The position numbers were made by a program, and so were the translations under genes. Below the pieces are notes generated by a model, which worked only from the letters and a program-made list of their open reading frames with translations, searched no databases and was not told the origin of the DNA. Positions 42,555 to 51,986 of a DNA stretch of 64,000 nt are shown one piece after another (the stretch's first letter is position 1; each line of letters starts with the position of its first letter). This stretch comes from an uncultured Aquimarina sp. (lineage in GTDB: Bacteria > Bacteroidota > Bacteroidia > Flavobacteriales > Flavobacteriaceae): NCBI RefSeq assembly GCF_947495315.1, contig NZ_CANLYD010000009.1, positions 62,001 through 126,000 of the forward strand. Direction: 5' to 3'.

Positions 42555-45500
42555 TTATCGAACTATAAAATCTTTATTGATTTCCATATAGTTAATACCT
42601 TCAAAACTATCTTCTTCAAATTCACCTTCATTCACTACGTACACCTCGTGTATTTGCGCAGCAACCATGATCATATTAGGTTTGGAGGGGATGACTATTG
42701 ATTTTCCGTCATTGAGACTCCGCACATCGGTAAAGGTCTCTCCGTCTTCACTCTGAAATAACTTCAGATTAGCTACATAATCGATATAGGGTCTTTCTGC
42801 AATAAAATTGATAATTACACTGGCATGAAGTGATCCTCCGATCTGTATATCTCTATCTTCACCATACGCCCATGGCGACATAAAGCGCTTGATTTCTTCT
42901 ATCAACTTATTTTTATAAAAACCTTCATCATATCCTTCATAAAATTTTACAATGCACTCGGTAGATATTTGCAGATATAAAGGATTGGTTACCGATATAT
43001 CCGCATAGGTAGGTGCCTGCATTTGTACATATTTCTCAATCTGAAATAGCGTATTTGCTGCTACCTTTGGTGCAAATGGATCAAAAGGTAATTTTCCCTT
43101 GATATCAGGTACTACAATCACATCTACTCCTCCTGTTCTATCTTTTGCCGGAAGACACTTAGCCTTATATATCTGAGGAAACCGATTCAATATTACATGT
43201 TCATAATCCCACATCGTAAGCGTCCTGTTTTTATGTCTTAGCCGTTCACTAACACGTTTGTATAGCGCATTCCCTTTTTCGGCTGGTTTTCCTTTGCTAG
43301 AAGTAAAGGGTTGTGTAATCTTGGCGACTTCAGGAATGGGATTGAGTACTTCTGTAATGGTATCGATGGGTAAAGGATTTTCGAAATGTGTGGGATCTAC
43401 TTCTACAGTAGAAAGTGTAGCACTTACTACCTGACTTCTAATATCAATAGTATCCGATATACCATTTATATCTTTAAAAGCACCTATTTTAATCCAATGT
43501 AAATCGTTAGGCATTAAGGTACCACCAGTAGTGGCATCTGCAGGTATTTTTATTTTTACAATCCCTGTATTTACCAATCCATTAGTTGTATCTTCTAAGA
43601 TCCCCGAAGGTGTAATTATCTCCCATTCATTATTCCGTATATAACTCCACTGCAACTCAGGTTTTTGAATATCTGGATCAGCACTCCCTTCTGCCATCTG
43701 AAATAAAACAGATAGTATCTGTGGCGTTTTTAATTGATCGATCCCCAAATACAACGAACCTTCATTTGTATAAACAGGTATTAGATTTGCCTCATTTCCT
43801 GGTGCCAAAAGATCATATCCGAACGGATGTATATGAAAAATATTATTAGCAGTTTTTGCAGACTGCGTATTTGCCGTTATATCCACACAGGCGGTATACG
43901 AAACCCCTAGTTTTTTTAGCTTAGGTTGATATGGCAAATTAATTCGTAGGTTTTTTATTTCTTCTTTTCCGGATAATGCTTGCTTTGTAAATAAGGTATT
44001 ATATGCCGTATGCTGAAAGTTTACGGGTGTTAGTTCTATTCTAAAATATCGATCCCAGGATACTACCTCCTCTTCATCCATCTCGATGTCAAAACGCTCT
44101 TTATATTCATAATCCGGACTTGTTTCTTGCATTCTAAAAGGTACATCCGTAATCGAAATGGTGCCTTCTTTTGTAAACAATGAGAAACCTTCTGATACTT
44201 TATCTCCTTCAGGATTTTCTATCATAGTAGATAGTAAGACTTCTGCATTGTGATCATGAAAAAATACATCCGCTTTAAAATCACCATCATCTTCAATAAT
44301 TGCAGCATTTGTTGCAAGTCGTTGTTCTATCAGTTCAGAAAGCTCTTCTTCGCTAAGTGCTGCAAGTTCTTCTTCTGTATGATTAGCCTGTATTAACCAG
44401 TAATTCTTATAATATTCTGTAAGGGATTTGGGTTGTTGTACCCATTCCATCTCCAGATGTAAGTCTTTTACTCTTTTCTGAGCTATTTCTTCATTTGCGA
44501 TATAGAAACTGCTTCCTATTTCGGGCTGGAACCCAAAGGGCTCAAAAGGTTTTTTGGTATCAATAGTATTTTGATCGTTTTGTAAGATACTTTGTTGCAT
44601 TCCCTGCACATCTACCCGTATATGTGCTTTTTGTAATCCAAGGTTTATTAAATGTTCATAATTACTTCGATAGCGTTCTCCTCCTTTTTCTTCTTCTAAA
44701 AAATGATGTAGTGTACACACCAGTGTTGGATGCTCTGATGCTACTAAAGAAGAAGATTCTGATCCAAAAGGTGCGACTGGTGGATCATTATCCTGAAGTT
44801 GTATTGCTATTTTTAAGGCATTAAGATATACCTGATCCGGTGCATATTTTTGTGCTTTATCGACATTCTCATCAATCAATCCTACTTCTTCAACCTCTAG
44901 TATCGAAGTATCCTTAATCCCTATGATTTTATATATTTTTTGAGTGGTATCTACAATGTATTTACCAACATCTGTGATATCAAAGCTTTGATTATCGATG
45001 CTAGTAATCGTAGTGTCATTTACTATAATATCTAAAGGAATTTCTGAAGTTGCCCCTACATAATCTCCTAAAGAATAACTTACTTTATTGGGTGTAAACC
45101 ACTGTTCATTACTACTAAGGTAGGTCTGAAAGGGATCGTTTTTATCAAAAATCGACTGTAAGCTTTCTATAGTACGATTTTCTTGTCCCAAATCTAGTAG
45201 TATTTCAATAGTACGTTTACCATCTTGGAGCAGTAAGGTGGGAGAACTTATAGCAAAACCAATCTCAGATGGTTTTAGGGAATGATTGGATATAGAAGAT
45301 TCTCTATTACCAAACGTCTTAAATCGCTTACTTTCTTCTTCTTCTTCATATTTGCTAAAAACAAATTCTTTGGCATCCGCTGTTGCATAAATATCTGATA
45401 ACTTTTCTATGCTAGGCGGAAAAATAGAGATCGATCGTATCTGGCGCTCAGCGAATTCTAGAATACGATATACTTTATCCTTATCTTCTTCAGAAGCCTT

Positions 45501-46754
45501 AGCATCTGCTTGAGTTTGCATGATATGTATAAAATCAAGTTCCGTTAATTGCAGGTCTACTATTACATATTCTAACGCTCTTTCAGCTTTTTCATCTGTA
45601 GTCTGTATGTCTTCGAATACCTGCTCTAACAAAGCTTTTTCTCCATTATATAAGGGCAATGTATCTCCGGGAGTTGGATTTCCATATACTTTTCTCATCA
45701 TTACGTCAAATCCTTCAACATCGTGCAATTCTCTAAGATTTTGTTCTCTTTGATGTATGATTTTTTTCTTATGAGCCTTTTCCAAATGCTCATATACAGG
45801 CAGCCAATCTGTAGGGATGCCATCCTTTTCTTCTTGATGTTTTAGAAAAATAAGATCAAAATCATTTCTTTTTAAAAATAGCTCTTGTGTTACATAGGAA
45901 ATCGCAGCTGCATCCTCTTTTTTTACTGCTTCATTCAGCTCAAAAATATCTCCAATCTGGTTCCCTGGAAAGTCCGGAAGGGCATCTCCTGGATTTGGGT
46001 GTCCCAAGGCCATTTCTATCATATCAACAAAGGCCGCATCCTTAGTTTTCCCTCGTTCCTGATGTGTCTCTTGGATCGTAAGAAATTGCTTTGTTACAAA
46101 AACATTTTTAAGTTGTGTGATTTGAGCCTTGCTAATTACTGTATCTTCATTAGTGATGTATTGCAATTGATTACCCGAAGCGTCTTCTCCGGCCTCTAAT
46201 ACAGTTCCCTTGTTTACTTCTAGGTATTCGGTATTCTCTTCTAACTCTAATAATACATTGACCACATCAGGCACTGCTTCTTTTGTGCTCAATCCAAGAC
46301 GTTCTCTAAAATAAAAATCAAGATGTCTTTCTGTAAGTCCATTCATTTTGGATTTCACGTGATTTAATAACTTTAAGAAAGTCATAAATAGTGCTACGTG
46401 AGGTTTGGATAGTTTAGCTTTCTTTTCTGAATCATTATAAAAACGTTCAGGATTTTCTACATATGCAGCTAATAGATCAGCCCAACGTTTTTGTTGAATC
46501 CTTCTTCCTTCCGGAGAATTTTGGTTAAATGTTTGCGGATCGTCAATTAAAAAAGACTCCCAAGTAGTAGTAGGCCTGTTTTGTGTATCAAAAAATTGAA
46601 GCTCTTTGGCTATACGCTGTGCTTCGGTAATCAGTTCTTCAATACTACGATCTTCTATCGCTACATATTCAGGACGAATCGCATCTGTATTGCGATCTTG
46701 CTGACTGGTTCCATCTCTAAGAAGTATATTATTTGAATTTTGAATGTGAGTCAT
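42555..46754 (-). CDS. Large baseplate J-like protein (Afp11-like)
   Basis: 1399 residues, the largest gene in the structural operon. The N-terminus (TWESFLIDDPQTFNQNSPEG) and the C-terminal third carry the J/gp6 features. KRVSERLRHKNRTLTMWDYE at about 1180 is followed by ILNRFPQIYKAKCLP and DVIVVPDIKG, then QIEKYVQMQAPTYADISVTN and WAYGEDRDIQIGGSLHASVI. These match the second wedge protein of Afp/PVC-like systems. The middle is a long insertion of helical and beta segments, making it long but not exceptional for Bacteroidota eCIS. It sits between the PAAR-like tip gene and the fibre genes, with 22 bases to the former. Confidence 0.88.
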   Translation of the reverse strand: MTHIQNSNNILLRDGTSQQDRNTDAIRPEYVAIEDRSIEELITEAQRIAKELQFFDTQNRPTTTWESFLIDDPQTFNQNSPEGRRIQQKRWADLLAAYVENPERFYNDSEKKAKLSKPHVALFMTFLKLLNHVKSKMNGLTERHLDFYFRERLGLSTKEAVPDVVNVLLELEENTEYLEVNKGTVLEAGEDASGNQLQYITNEDTVISKAQITQLKNVFVTKQFLTIQETHQERGKTKDAAFVDMIEMALGHPNPGDALPDFPGNQIGDIFELNEAVKKEDAAAISYVTQELFLKRNDFDLIFLKHQEEKDGIPTDWLPVYEHLEKAHKKKIIHQREQNLRELHDVEGFDVMMRKVYGNPTPGDTLPLYNGEKALLEQVFEDIQTTDEKAERALEYVIVDLQLTELDFIHIMQTQADAKASEEDKDKVYRILEFAERQIRSISIFPPSIEKLSDIYATADAKEFVFSKYEEEEESKRFKTFGNRESSISNHSLKPSEIGFAISSPTLLLQDGKRTIEILLDLGQENRTIESLQSIFDKNDPFQTYLSSNEQWFTPNKVSYSLGDYVGATSEIPLDIIVNDTTITSIDNQSFDITDVGKYIVDTTQKIYKIIGIKDTSILEVEEVGLIDENVDKAQKYAPDQVYLNALKIAIQLQDNDPPVAPFGSESSSLVASEHPTLVCTLHHFLEEEKGGERYRSNYEHLINLGLQKAHIRVDVQGMQQSILQNDQNTIDTKKPFEPFGFQPEIGSSFYIANEEIAQKRVKDLHLEMEWVQQPKSLTEYYKNYWLIQANHTEEELAALSEEELSELIEQRLATNAAIIEDDGDFKADVFFHDHNAEVLLSTMIENPEGDKVSEGFSLFTKEGTISITDVPFRMQETSPDYEYKERFDIEMDEEEVVSWDRYFRIELTPVNFQHTAYNTLFTKQALSGKEEIKNLRINLPYQPKLKKLGVSYTACVDITANTQSAKTANNIFHIHPFGYDLLAPGNEANLIPVYTNEGSLYLGIDQLKTPQILSVLFQMAEGSADPDIQKPELQWSYIRNNEWEIITPSGILEDTTNGLVNTGIVKIKIPADATTGGTLMPNDLHWIKIGAFKDINGISDTIDIRSQVVSATLSTVEVDPTHFENPLPIDTITEVLNPIPEVAKITQPFTSSKGKPAEKGNALYKRVSERLRHKNRTLTMWDYEHVILNRFPQIYKAKCLPAKDRTGGVDVIVVPDIKGKLPFDPFAPKVAANTLFQIEKYVQMQAPTYADISVTNPLYLQISTECIVKFYEGYDEGFYKNKLIEEIKRFMSPWAYGEDRDIQIGGSLHASVIINFIAERPYIDYVANLKLFQSEDGETFTDVRSLNDGKSIVIPSKPNMIMVAAQIHEVYVVNEGEFEEDSFEGINYMEINKDFIVR

Positions 46755-46776
46755 TGTTTCTACTACTTTACTAGGT

Positions 46777-47199
46777 TTAAGTGGCCATTATTTTTGTATT
46801 TGCTGGTATTAATTGTCCTTGTCCCGGATACATAGGTACGGGATCCGGTGCATTGGTGGGAGGTGGTTGTTTTGCCTGAGCTGTAACTTTGAATTCTGCT
46901 ATAAATACACTTCCTTTTAAAATGATGCTTTTACTACCACTTTTACTTTTTTGTGTTAATTGATCTGGACCTAATTTTTTAATGGTTAAGGTTCCTTTAC
47001 CTGGTATCACAAAGGGAGGTGCCACATAGGAACAATTGGCAACTTCTACTTTGGATTCATCACCATCTACACAAACCTTTTTTCCTTTAATGGTTGTCTT
47101 ACCGGAAGCTATCATTTTTCCGGGTTGTACACTTACCAAGGCACTCCCAAATACCGGAAGGAAATTGACCTGATCACCATCTATAATTATTGCATCCAT
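46777..47199 (-). CDS. PAAR/DUF4280-like spike tip (Afp10-like)
   Basis: 140 residues from ATG 47199 (MDAIIIDGDQVNFLP). The longer frame from 47256 would overlap the gp25 gene and begins with a low-complexity Lys/Leu stretch, so I reject it. The sequence is a run of short beta repeats with Gly turns (KMIASGKTTIKGKKVCVDGD; VANCSYVAPPFVIPGKGTLT) and ends in a Pro-rich tail (KQPPPTNAPDPVPMYPG). This is the DUF4280/PAAR-like cone that sharpens the VgrG-like spike. Position directly after gp25 agrees with Afp10. Confidence 0.82.
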   Translation of the reverse strand: MDAIIIDGDQVNFLPVFGSALVSVQPGKMIASGKTTIKGKKVCVDGDESKVEVANCSYVAPPFVIPGKGTLTIKKLGPDQLTQKSKSGSKSIILKGSVFIAEFKVTAQAKQPPPTNAPDPVPMYPGQGQLIPANTKIMAT

Positions 47200-47218
47200 T
47201 TTTTTTTGTAATTTCTTT

Positions 47219-47635
47219 TTAAAGATCAAATGCCACAGTAGAAGCTTCATTAACATAGAATGGATATACCAGATTAAAGCGATTATTGGTGCTTCTAACT
47301 ATATAATCGATCGATATATGCACAATCCCTCTCTCCAGATCTATATCCGCTACTGTAACTTCTTCTGCCTGAATTCTTGGTTCATACAATAACAAGGCCT
47401 TGGATACCATATTACTCAACTCACTTGCAAATCGTTCATCTAATTCTTCGAATAAAAACTGAGTAAGATCACATCCAAAATCAGGGTGCATCATCCGCTC
47501 ATTTAAAGAAGTAGACAATAAAATCTGAAGACTTTGTTTGATATCTTCTTCTCCTGCTGTAAATCCAACATCTGCACCACCTCCTGAAAAAGAAGGAGGG
47601 AACGCCCAACCATTTCCTAAAAACTTATTGTCCAT
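47219..47635 (-). CDS. gp25-like baseplate wedge protein (Afp9-like)
   Basis: 138 residues with the whole gp25/lysozyme-like wedge family pattern: GWAFPPSF, DIKQSLQILLSTSLNERMMH, PDFGCDLTQFLFEELD, then the beta-strand end RGIVHISIDYIVRSTNNRFN. Its start overlaps the end of the upstream 68-residue gene by 11 bases, which indicates translational coupling. Together with the J-like proteins it builds the wedge. Confidence 0.93.
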   Translation of the reverse strand: MDNKFLGNGWAFPPSFSGGGADVGFTAGEEDIKQSLQILLSTSLNERMMHPDFGCDLTQFLFEELDERFASELSNMVSKALLLYEPRIQAEEVTVADIDLERGIVHISIDYIVRSTNNRFNLVYPFYVNEASTVAFDL

Positions 47636-47831
47636 CTTCTACTGATATTTTGGATGAATCACTATTTGCCATCTGGCTATTATCCTCGTAGGATTTTAAT
47701 TGCGAAGCTCCTTGTTGTTGTATTTTCTCAATGAGTCCTGCTACCTTGATATATGGCTGTTGCCCAAGTCCGGCGAGTATTGTATTGGTTTCTGAGACTG
47801 TTAATTCGAGTTGTATATTATTTTTATCCAT
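47625..47831 (-). CDS. Small conserved eCIS-locus protein
   Basis: 68 residues: MDKNNIQLELTVSETNTILA followed by GLGQQPYIKVAGLIEKIQQQ. The phrase NTILAxLGQxPY is familiar from small proteins encoded in phage and CIS tail clusters, but no function is known to me. It overlaps the gp25 gene by 11 bases and begins 8 bases after the VgrG-like gene, so it is a genuine operon member. Confidence 0.75.
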   Translation of the reverse strand: MDKNNIQLELTVSETNTILAGLGQQPYIKVAGLIEKIQQQGASQLKSYEDNSQMANSDSSKISVEDGQ

Positions 47832-47839
47832 ATGTATGC

Positions 47840-49522
47840 TTATATTAAATCCACCTTTTTCCCTTTGATCTTCACTTTCCCTTTAGCATTGATACTAAGA
47901 TCTCCCTTAGCATCTATCATAAAATCTTTAGCACTCATCAGCTTGATACCATCTTTGCCTAACTCTATTATATTTCCGTGAGCATCTTCTAGATTAATCT
48001 TCTTTTCTTTCTGATTGATACAAATGGTCTGTTCATTTGCGTGGTCTGCGTCTTCTGTAGATAAGGTTACGGTCTCTTTTTCTTCATCAAAAAGCAATTG
48101 AAAATTAGACTTGGTAAAAATCCCTTTATAGGTGTTTTTCTTCTTTACAGTATTTGGCACTTTATTACTATGCATTGCGCCCAATACAATCGCTTGTCTA
48201 GGGTCATCATTTAAGAAACCTATCACCACACGATCTCCTTTTTCTGGAGGAAAGAAGATTCCATGATCTACTCCCGCATCCAACGAAGTAAACATCGCCA
48301 GTACCTCAGTCGGTTTTCCTTCTTGATGAAATGCTGGTATGTGTACCTGAACCCTGAATCCATGATCTGCATCTTCGATATGACCTATAACAGTACCAAC
48401 CTGCAAACCATTTACACCTGGAAGCAATCCGGCTGCTTGTGTTTCTATAATATCCGATTGAGCGCTAAACCAGTTTGCATCCATACCAATTTGTAGATAG
48501 GTATACCAGCCTGAACCCATAACGAATGTATTACGAACACCTGTGATGATGTGATTTCCGTTAAATCGACTTACATTTTCAATTTTTATCGTCTGTCCTA
48601 CCTTGAGCTTTCCATTTCCATCAATTCTAATGGTTCCCCGTACTGCAGAAAGTCTGGATTTTATAAGCTGCGCATCTGACCAAGATTGAAGTTCAAAAGG
48701 ATCTGTGGGTACCGGATGAATCAATTGTGCTTCTGTAGCCCCCACTACTTTAGATAGCATCGGTAGGTCATATCCTATACTTCCTAACGTTTGTTCTTCG
48801 GCTTTTTTAGGAAGACTTAATGCTAATTGTTTTTTCTTGGTGTCTAAACCAAAAGTATGTACTTTCTCATATTGCCCCTGACTACTCAATTTTAAATCAA
48901 AATGTGCCAAATCGATACCAAAGGTTAAGGTAAGATCCGGATTTTTGATATTAGGTGTTTTCACAGATAGTTCCCCATGGTCAACTGCTACTAACTGCCC
49001 ATTAGCTTCTGCTCTTGATACCATAAAATCCCAATCCGAAACATAGTATTGCACCATCTGCGGATGTGTATACGATGTATTCTCAATTTCTTTTGCTTTT
49101 AGACCTTTGTATTTGCTAATCAGATCTTTTATGATCTTACTGTCTGTAAGACCTTTATAGACCCCGTTTTTTCGTAAGCTAGTCATTTTAATACAAGGAT
49201 CGCAAAGCTCTATGGTTAGCTCAGATTGATGTTGAGATCTTTCTATTTCCTGATTAATCACAATACCTTCAAAAATCTTTTCTTCAGTAGTGTTTTTTCC
49301 TTCATATCGCATAAAGATTTCTATCAGAGATCCCGGTAAAAAAGCATCTCCATCAAGTGTTTCGAACTTTTGTTTCGCTATACAACCATCATATAGTTTG
49401 AGTTCGGCCATTGGTATTTTATTGAACTCTTTATTAGTATCTAAAGACATCAATTGATACGTTCCCAACTGAAGGGTTTTCCCATTGCTTTTGATGGTAT
49501 TTGTTACTACTGTTGATGCCAT
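47840..49522 (-). CDS. VgrG-like spike protein (Afp8-like, gp27/gp5 fusion)
   Basis: 560 residues. The first 340 form the gp27-like hub (IVINQEIERSQHQSELTIEL; YYVSDWDFMVSRAEANGQLV). A gp5-type OB fold follows at about 365-455 (GTVIGHIEDADHGFRVQVHI; GIFFPPEKGDRVVIGFLNDD; PRQAIVLGAMHS). The last 90 residues are a gp5-like beta-prism with repeated short strands (KLMSAKDFMIDAKGDLSINA). It forms the central spike and is capped by the PAAR-like protein. No extra C-terminal toxin domain is present. Confidence 0.93.
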   Translation of the reverse strand: MASTVVTNTIKSNGKTLQLGTYQLMSLDTNKEFNKIPMAELKLYDGCIAKQKFETLDGDAFLPGSLIEIFMRYEGKNTTEEKIFEGIVINQEIERSQHQSELTIELCDPCIKMTSLRKNGVYKGLTDSKIIKDLISKYKGLKAKEIENTSYTHPQMVQYYVSDWDFMVSRAEANGQLVAVDHGELSVKTPNIKNPDLTLTFGIDLAHFDLKLSSQGQYEKVHTFGLDTKKKQLALSLPKKAEEQTLGSIGYDLPMLSKVVGATEAQLIHPVPTDPFELQSWSDAQLIKSRLSAVRGTIRIDGNGKLKVGQTIKIENVSRFNGNHIITGVRNTFVMGSGWYTYLQIGMDANWFSAQSDIIETQAAGLLPGVNGLQVGTVIGHIEDADHGFRVQVHIPAFHQEGKPTEVLAMFTSLDAGVDHGIFFPPEKGDRVVIGFLNDDPRQAIVLGAMHSNKVPNTVKKKNTYKGIFTKSNFQLLFDEEKETVTLSTEDADHANEQTICINQKEKKINLEDAHGNIIELGKDGIKLMSAKDFMIDAKGDLSINAKGKVKIKGKKVDLI

Positions 49523-49525
49523 ATT

Positions 49526-50251
49526 TTATTTTTCAATTGGAGGAAAATAAATTTCTTGTCCTGGTGTAAGATTCCTAAAACTCTTAAGCTTATTAACACG
49601 CGCTACTAATGGATAATACATAGGCGAACCATATATATCCTGACACATTAATGGCAATTGATCACCCGCTTTTACTATTCGATAATGTGTTAAATCAGGA
49701 GATTGTAAATCTAATTTTGCTAATTGTTCATCAAGCGCATCATCTTCTATAAAGGAAACATTTAACTCTGCTCGCAATGGATCACCGCTTCTAGCAAACA
49801 TGGTGTAATTAATATCCAAATCATTGAGCCTACAATTAAAATCAAGTGTTTGTCCCCAACTAAGTTTCAGAAAAGGAGGTTCATGGATTTTACCTTTAAT
49901 TTTTACAATGTTTGTTAAAAAACCATCAATCCGCTCTGTTACATTGGTTTGAGAACCTGATAATACTCTAAATGCTGTTTCTGCTCCGTATTGATGTACA
50001 TTGGTTCCATCAAAAATCAACTTCATTCTTACCGTAGATCGTGCACTATTGGTAAACTTAACTGTATCCTCGTTTTGAGGATTACTTGGCTGTTTAGTAT
50101 ACTTATTCGTAAAACTTCGTCGTACAGATTCTGGGTTAAACATCACCTCGAACTCCTTACCTGAATCTTTTCTTTCCTTCTTATCATAAGAAGTAATCTT
50201 GAGCTTTTGGAGTTTAAAAGACCGTACTTTTTTATTGTTGAAACTTGCCAT
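49526..50251 (-). CDS. LysM-domain hub protein (Afp7-like)
   Basis: 241 residues. The beginning KVRSFKLQKLKITSYDKK and FEVMFNPESVRRSFTNKYTK is the pattern of phage-like tube-to-baseplate adaptor proteins of eCIS. A C-terminal LysM-like domain is at about 190-241 (YRIVKAGDQLPLMCQDIYGS; LVARVNKLKSF; LTPGQEIYFPP). It links tube and VgrG-like hub. Only one base separates its ATG from the stop of the DUF5908 gene, and three bases separate its stop from the VgrG-like gene. Confidence 0.92.
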   Translation of the reverse strand: MASFNNKKVRSFKLQKLKITSYDKKERKDSGKEFEVMFNPESVRRSFTNKYTKQPSNPQNEDTVKFTNSARSTVRMKLIFDGTNVHQYGAETAFRVLSGSQTNVTERIDGFLTNIVKIKGKIHEPPFLKLSWGQTLDFNCRLNDLDINYTMFARSGDPLRAELNVSFIEDDALDEQLAKLDLQSPDLTHYRIVKAGDQLPLMCQDIYGSPMYYPLVARVNKLKSFRNLTPGQEIYFPPIEK

Positions 50252-50252
50252 G

Positions 50253-50417
50253 TTATCGTCGGTTTTTATTTTTCAGCACCTTTAGTACTTGGTCTACACA
50301 TTCTTGTATCATACTATTTTTATCCAGTTCATACCCTTCTGAACTAGTTGTTTCTTCCGTATTTACCTCATCGGATACAATCGCTTTAATTACAATCTCT
50401 CTAATTTCTACAGCCAT
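50253..50417 (-). CDS. DUF5908 small eCIS protein
   Basis: 54 residues, MAVEIREIVIKAIVSDEV at the start and IQECVDQVLKVLKNKNRR at the end. This pattern (MAxEIRELVIKA plus a C-terminal helix with ECVDQVLxxLK) is DUF5908, a small protein regularly found between tube and LysM genes of Bacteroidota eCIS loci. It starts 2 bases after the upstream tube-like gene and ends 1 base before the LysM gene, tight enough for coupled translation. Easily missed because of its length. Confidence 0.88.
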   Translation of the reverse strand: MAVEIREIVIKAIVSDEVNTEETTSSEGYELDKNSMIQECVDQVLKVLKNKNRR

Positions 50418-50419
50418 TT

Positions 50420-50908
50420 TTATATTCTTAAAATTTTGAAATTAGAATATGCTAATTCCATCGTATCAATTATTACCGAATTCGATTGTGCATCCAGATC
50501 AGAGACAGACCATTTTACAGGATATGCCTTTTGAAAAACCCATCCTCCAACTGGTATTCCACTTTCATTAAATACGGTCACTAATACATTAGAAGGAGCA
50601 AACGTAAATGAATTGAATGCTGCCGTAAACTCCAGATTTAATGGCGAAGGGATTGGACTTGCTACGAATCCTCGTTCTAAAACCAGATTGTTATAATTCA
50701 TCATTTTTGGTACGCGATGCATATGTAGGTTTTCTCCACCTTCATTAATAGTTTCTAACTGCACATCTGTGCTGATACCGCTGACCTTTTGAAACCTAAG
50801 ATCAATAGGATTGGGAACTATCCCACCTGCCAAAAAAAACACGCCAAATCTGTGCGATAATGTGGGTTCTCTGTCTGCAAAATTTATTGCTTTTAAAACA
50901 TCTAACAT
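50420..50908 (-). CDS. Tube-like protein (gp19/Afp5-like)
   Basis: 162 residues of the gp19-like tail tube family: RFGVFFLAGGIVPNPIDLRF, KVSGISTDVQLETINEGGEN, LVLERGFV, and a closing VSDLDAQSNSVIIDTMELAY. Usually one such protein forms the last ring next to the baseplate rather than the tube body. It follows the two other tube-like genes. Confidence 0.88.
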   Translation of the reverse strand: MLDVLKAINFADREPTLSHRFGVFFLAGGIVPNPIDLRFQKVSGISTDVQLETINEGGENLHMHRVPKMMNYNNLVLERGFVASPIPSPLNLEFTAAFNSFTFAPSNVLVTVFNESGIPVGGWVFQKAYPVKWSVSDLDAQSNSVIIDTMELAYSNFKILRI

Positions 50909-50918
50909 ATACGAATTA

Positions 50919-51362
50919 TTAAGTGTGTTTTATTCTTAAATCATGAGCTATCAAATTCAGACTTTCGAAGGCTATTTCACTCGCACTTGCACTGAATGAT
51001 GGTGCATCTAATTTGAAAGGTAATGCTCGAGAAACCTCCCAAATTACGATGCCCATCCCAGTTTCATCACATAGTTCTATTCTGATATCTTTTTTTTCTC
51101 CAGACTTGATCCAGTCATACAGATCACTGCGACGCTTGACGATCCCTCTTTTTAGTGTGATATTAATCGGTTTTCGTTGACCTCGAATCAAATGATCCCC
51201 TACAGCCCAGCTAAAACCGTGTCTGTACAATACATGATCATGATCAATTTCTAATCCTGAAATCTCTGCAAAAGACATGATTTCAATCCCATTGATTGTT
51301 ACCTGATAATTATAAACAGGTAAGGGATACTTTTCTATAATTCTTTGTTTGTCAACTGCCAC
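50919..51362 (-). CDS. Inner tube protein (gp19-like, second copy)
   Basis: 147 residues. The features are IIEKYPLPVYNYQVTINGIE, FAEISGLEIDHDHVLYRHGF, ITLKRGIVKRRSDLYDWIKS and a terminal PSFSASASEIAFESLNLIAH. It is a clear paralogue of the protein at 51471-51944, but more diverged in the surface loop. Tube initiator or second tube component. Confidence 0.9.
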   Translation of the reverse strand: MAVDKQRIIEKYPLPVYNYQVTINGIEIMSFAEISGLEIDHDHVLYRHGFSWAVGDHLIRGQRKPINITLKRGIVKRRSDLYDWIKSGEKKDIRIELCDETGMGIVIWEVSRALPFKLDAPSFSASASEIAFESLNLIAHDLRIKHT

Positions 51363-51470
51363 AATTTGCTATCTTTTAGATATACATCAACCCTACACCT
51401 TTCTGAGTTGGTCTAGTATGAAATTAGAATACTACTTGTTTTACTATTTTGCTACGAATTACTTTAGCGA

Positions 51471-51944
51471 CTATGCTTCTTCCATTGTGACTCTAGATGC
51501 CATTAGATCCATAGATTCTATAGCGACATCGTTAGAATTAGCATCGAAAGAAGGTGCTGTAAGTTTGGTAGGAAAAGCATCGATGACCTTCCAGCTTACC
51601 ACTGTACTACCAGTTTCGTCTAAGAGATGTACTATAATATCTCTTTTATCTACTTGATTAAGCTGAATATCATTGATCCAATCATAAAAAATAGGAATAC
51701 TTTTTCCTTTTACCAATCCCTTTTTCATAGAAATATTTACAGGTTGTATCTGCCCAGGCATATACATAATATTAGGCCCTACTTTACCACCTGTCGCAAA
51801 ACTTTCTTTGTAAGTGAATGTTTCGAAAGATAATTCTAGCCCTGATACCTCAGAGAAACTAATTGACTCTCCATTAATATCTACCCTATAATTATAAATA
51901 GGTAATGGATAATCTGTTTTTATTTGTGCTTTTGTTAACGCCAT
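51471..51944 (-). CDS. Inner tube protein (gp19-like, first copy)
   Basis: 157 residues: IKTDYPLPIYNYRVDINGES, FSEVSGLELSFETFTYKESF, PGQIQPVNISMKKGLVKG and APSFDANSNDVAIESMDLMA. As the first tube gene after the sheath it is the best candidate for the main tube subunit. A 42-base gap precedes and a 108-base gap follows. Confidence 0.91.
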   Translation of the reverse strand: MALTKAQIKTDYPLPIYNYRVDINGESISFSEVSGLELSFETFTYKESFATGGKVGPNIMYMPGQIQPVNISMKKGLVKGKSIPIFYDWINDIQLNQVDKRDIIVHLLDETGSTVVSWKVIDAFPTKLTAPSFDANSNDVAIESMDLMASRVTMEEA

Positions 51945-51986
51945 TTTTTTTATTTTTTATATGATTATATATCTCTTCTCTATAGA

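Noticed and set aside
47200..47256. Longer start of the PAAR-like protein at 47256
   Set aside because: It overlaps the gp25 gene and begins with a low-complexity MLMKLLLWHLIFKKK stretch; 47199 fits the family.
51349..51657. Plus-strand frame of 102 codons across the gap of two tube genes
   Set aside because: Lies antisense to conserved tube coding sequence and has no recognisable domain.
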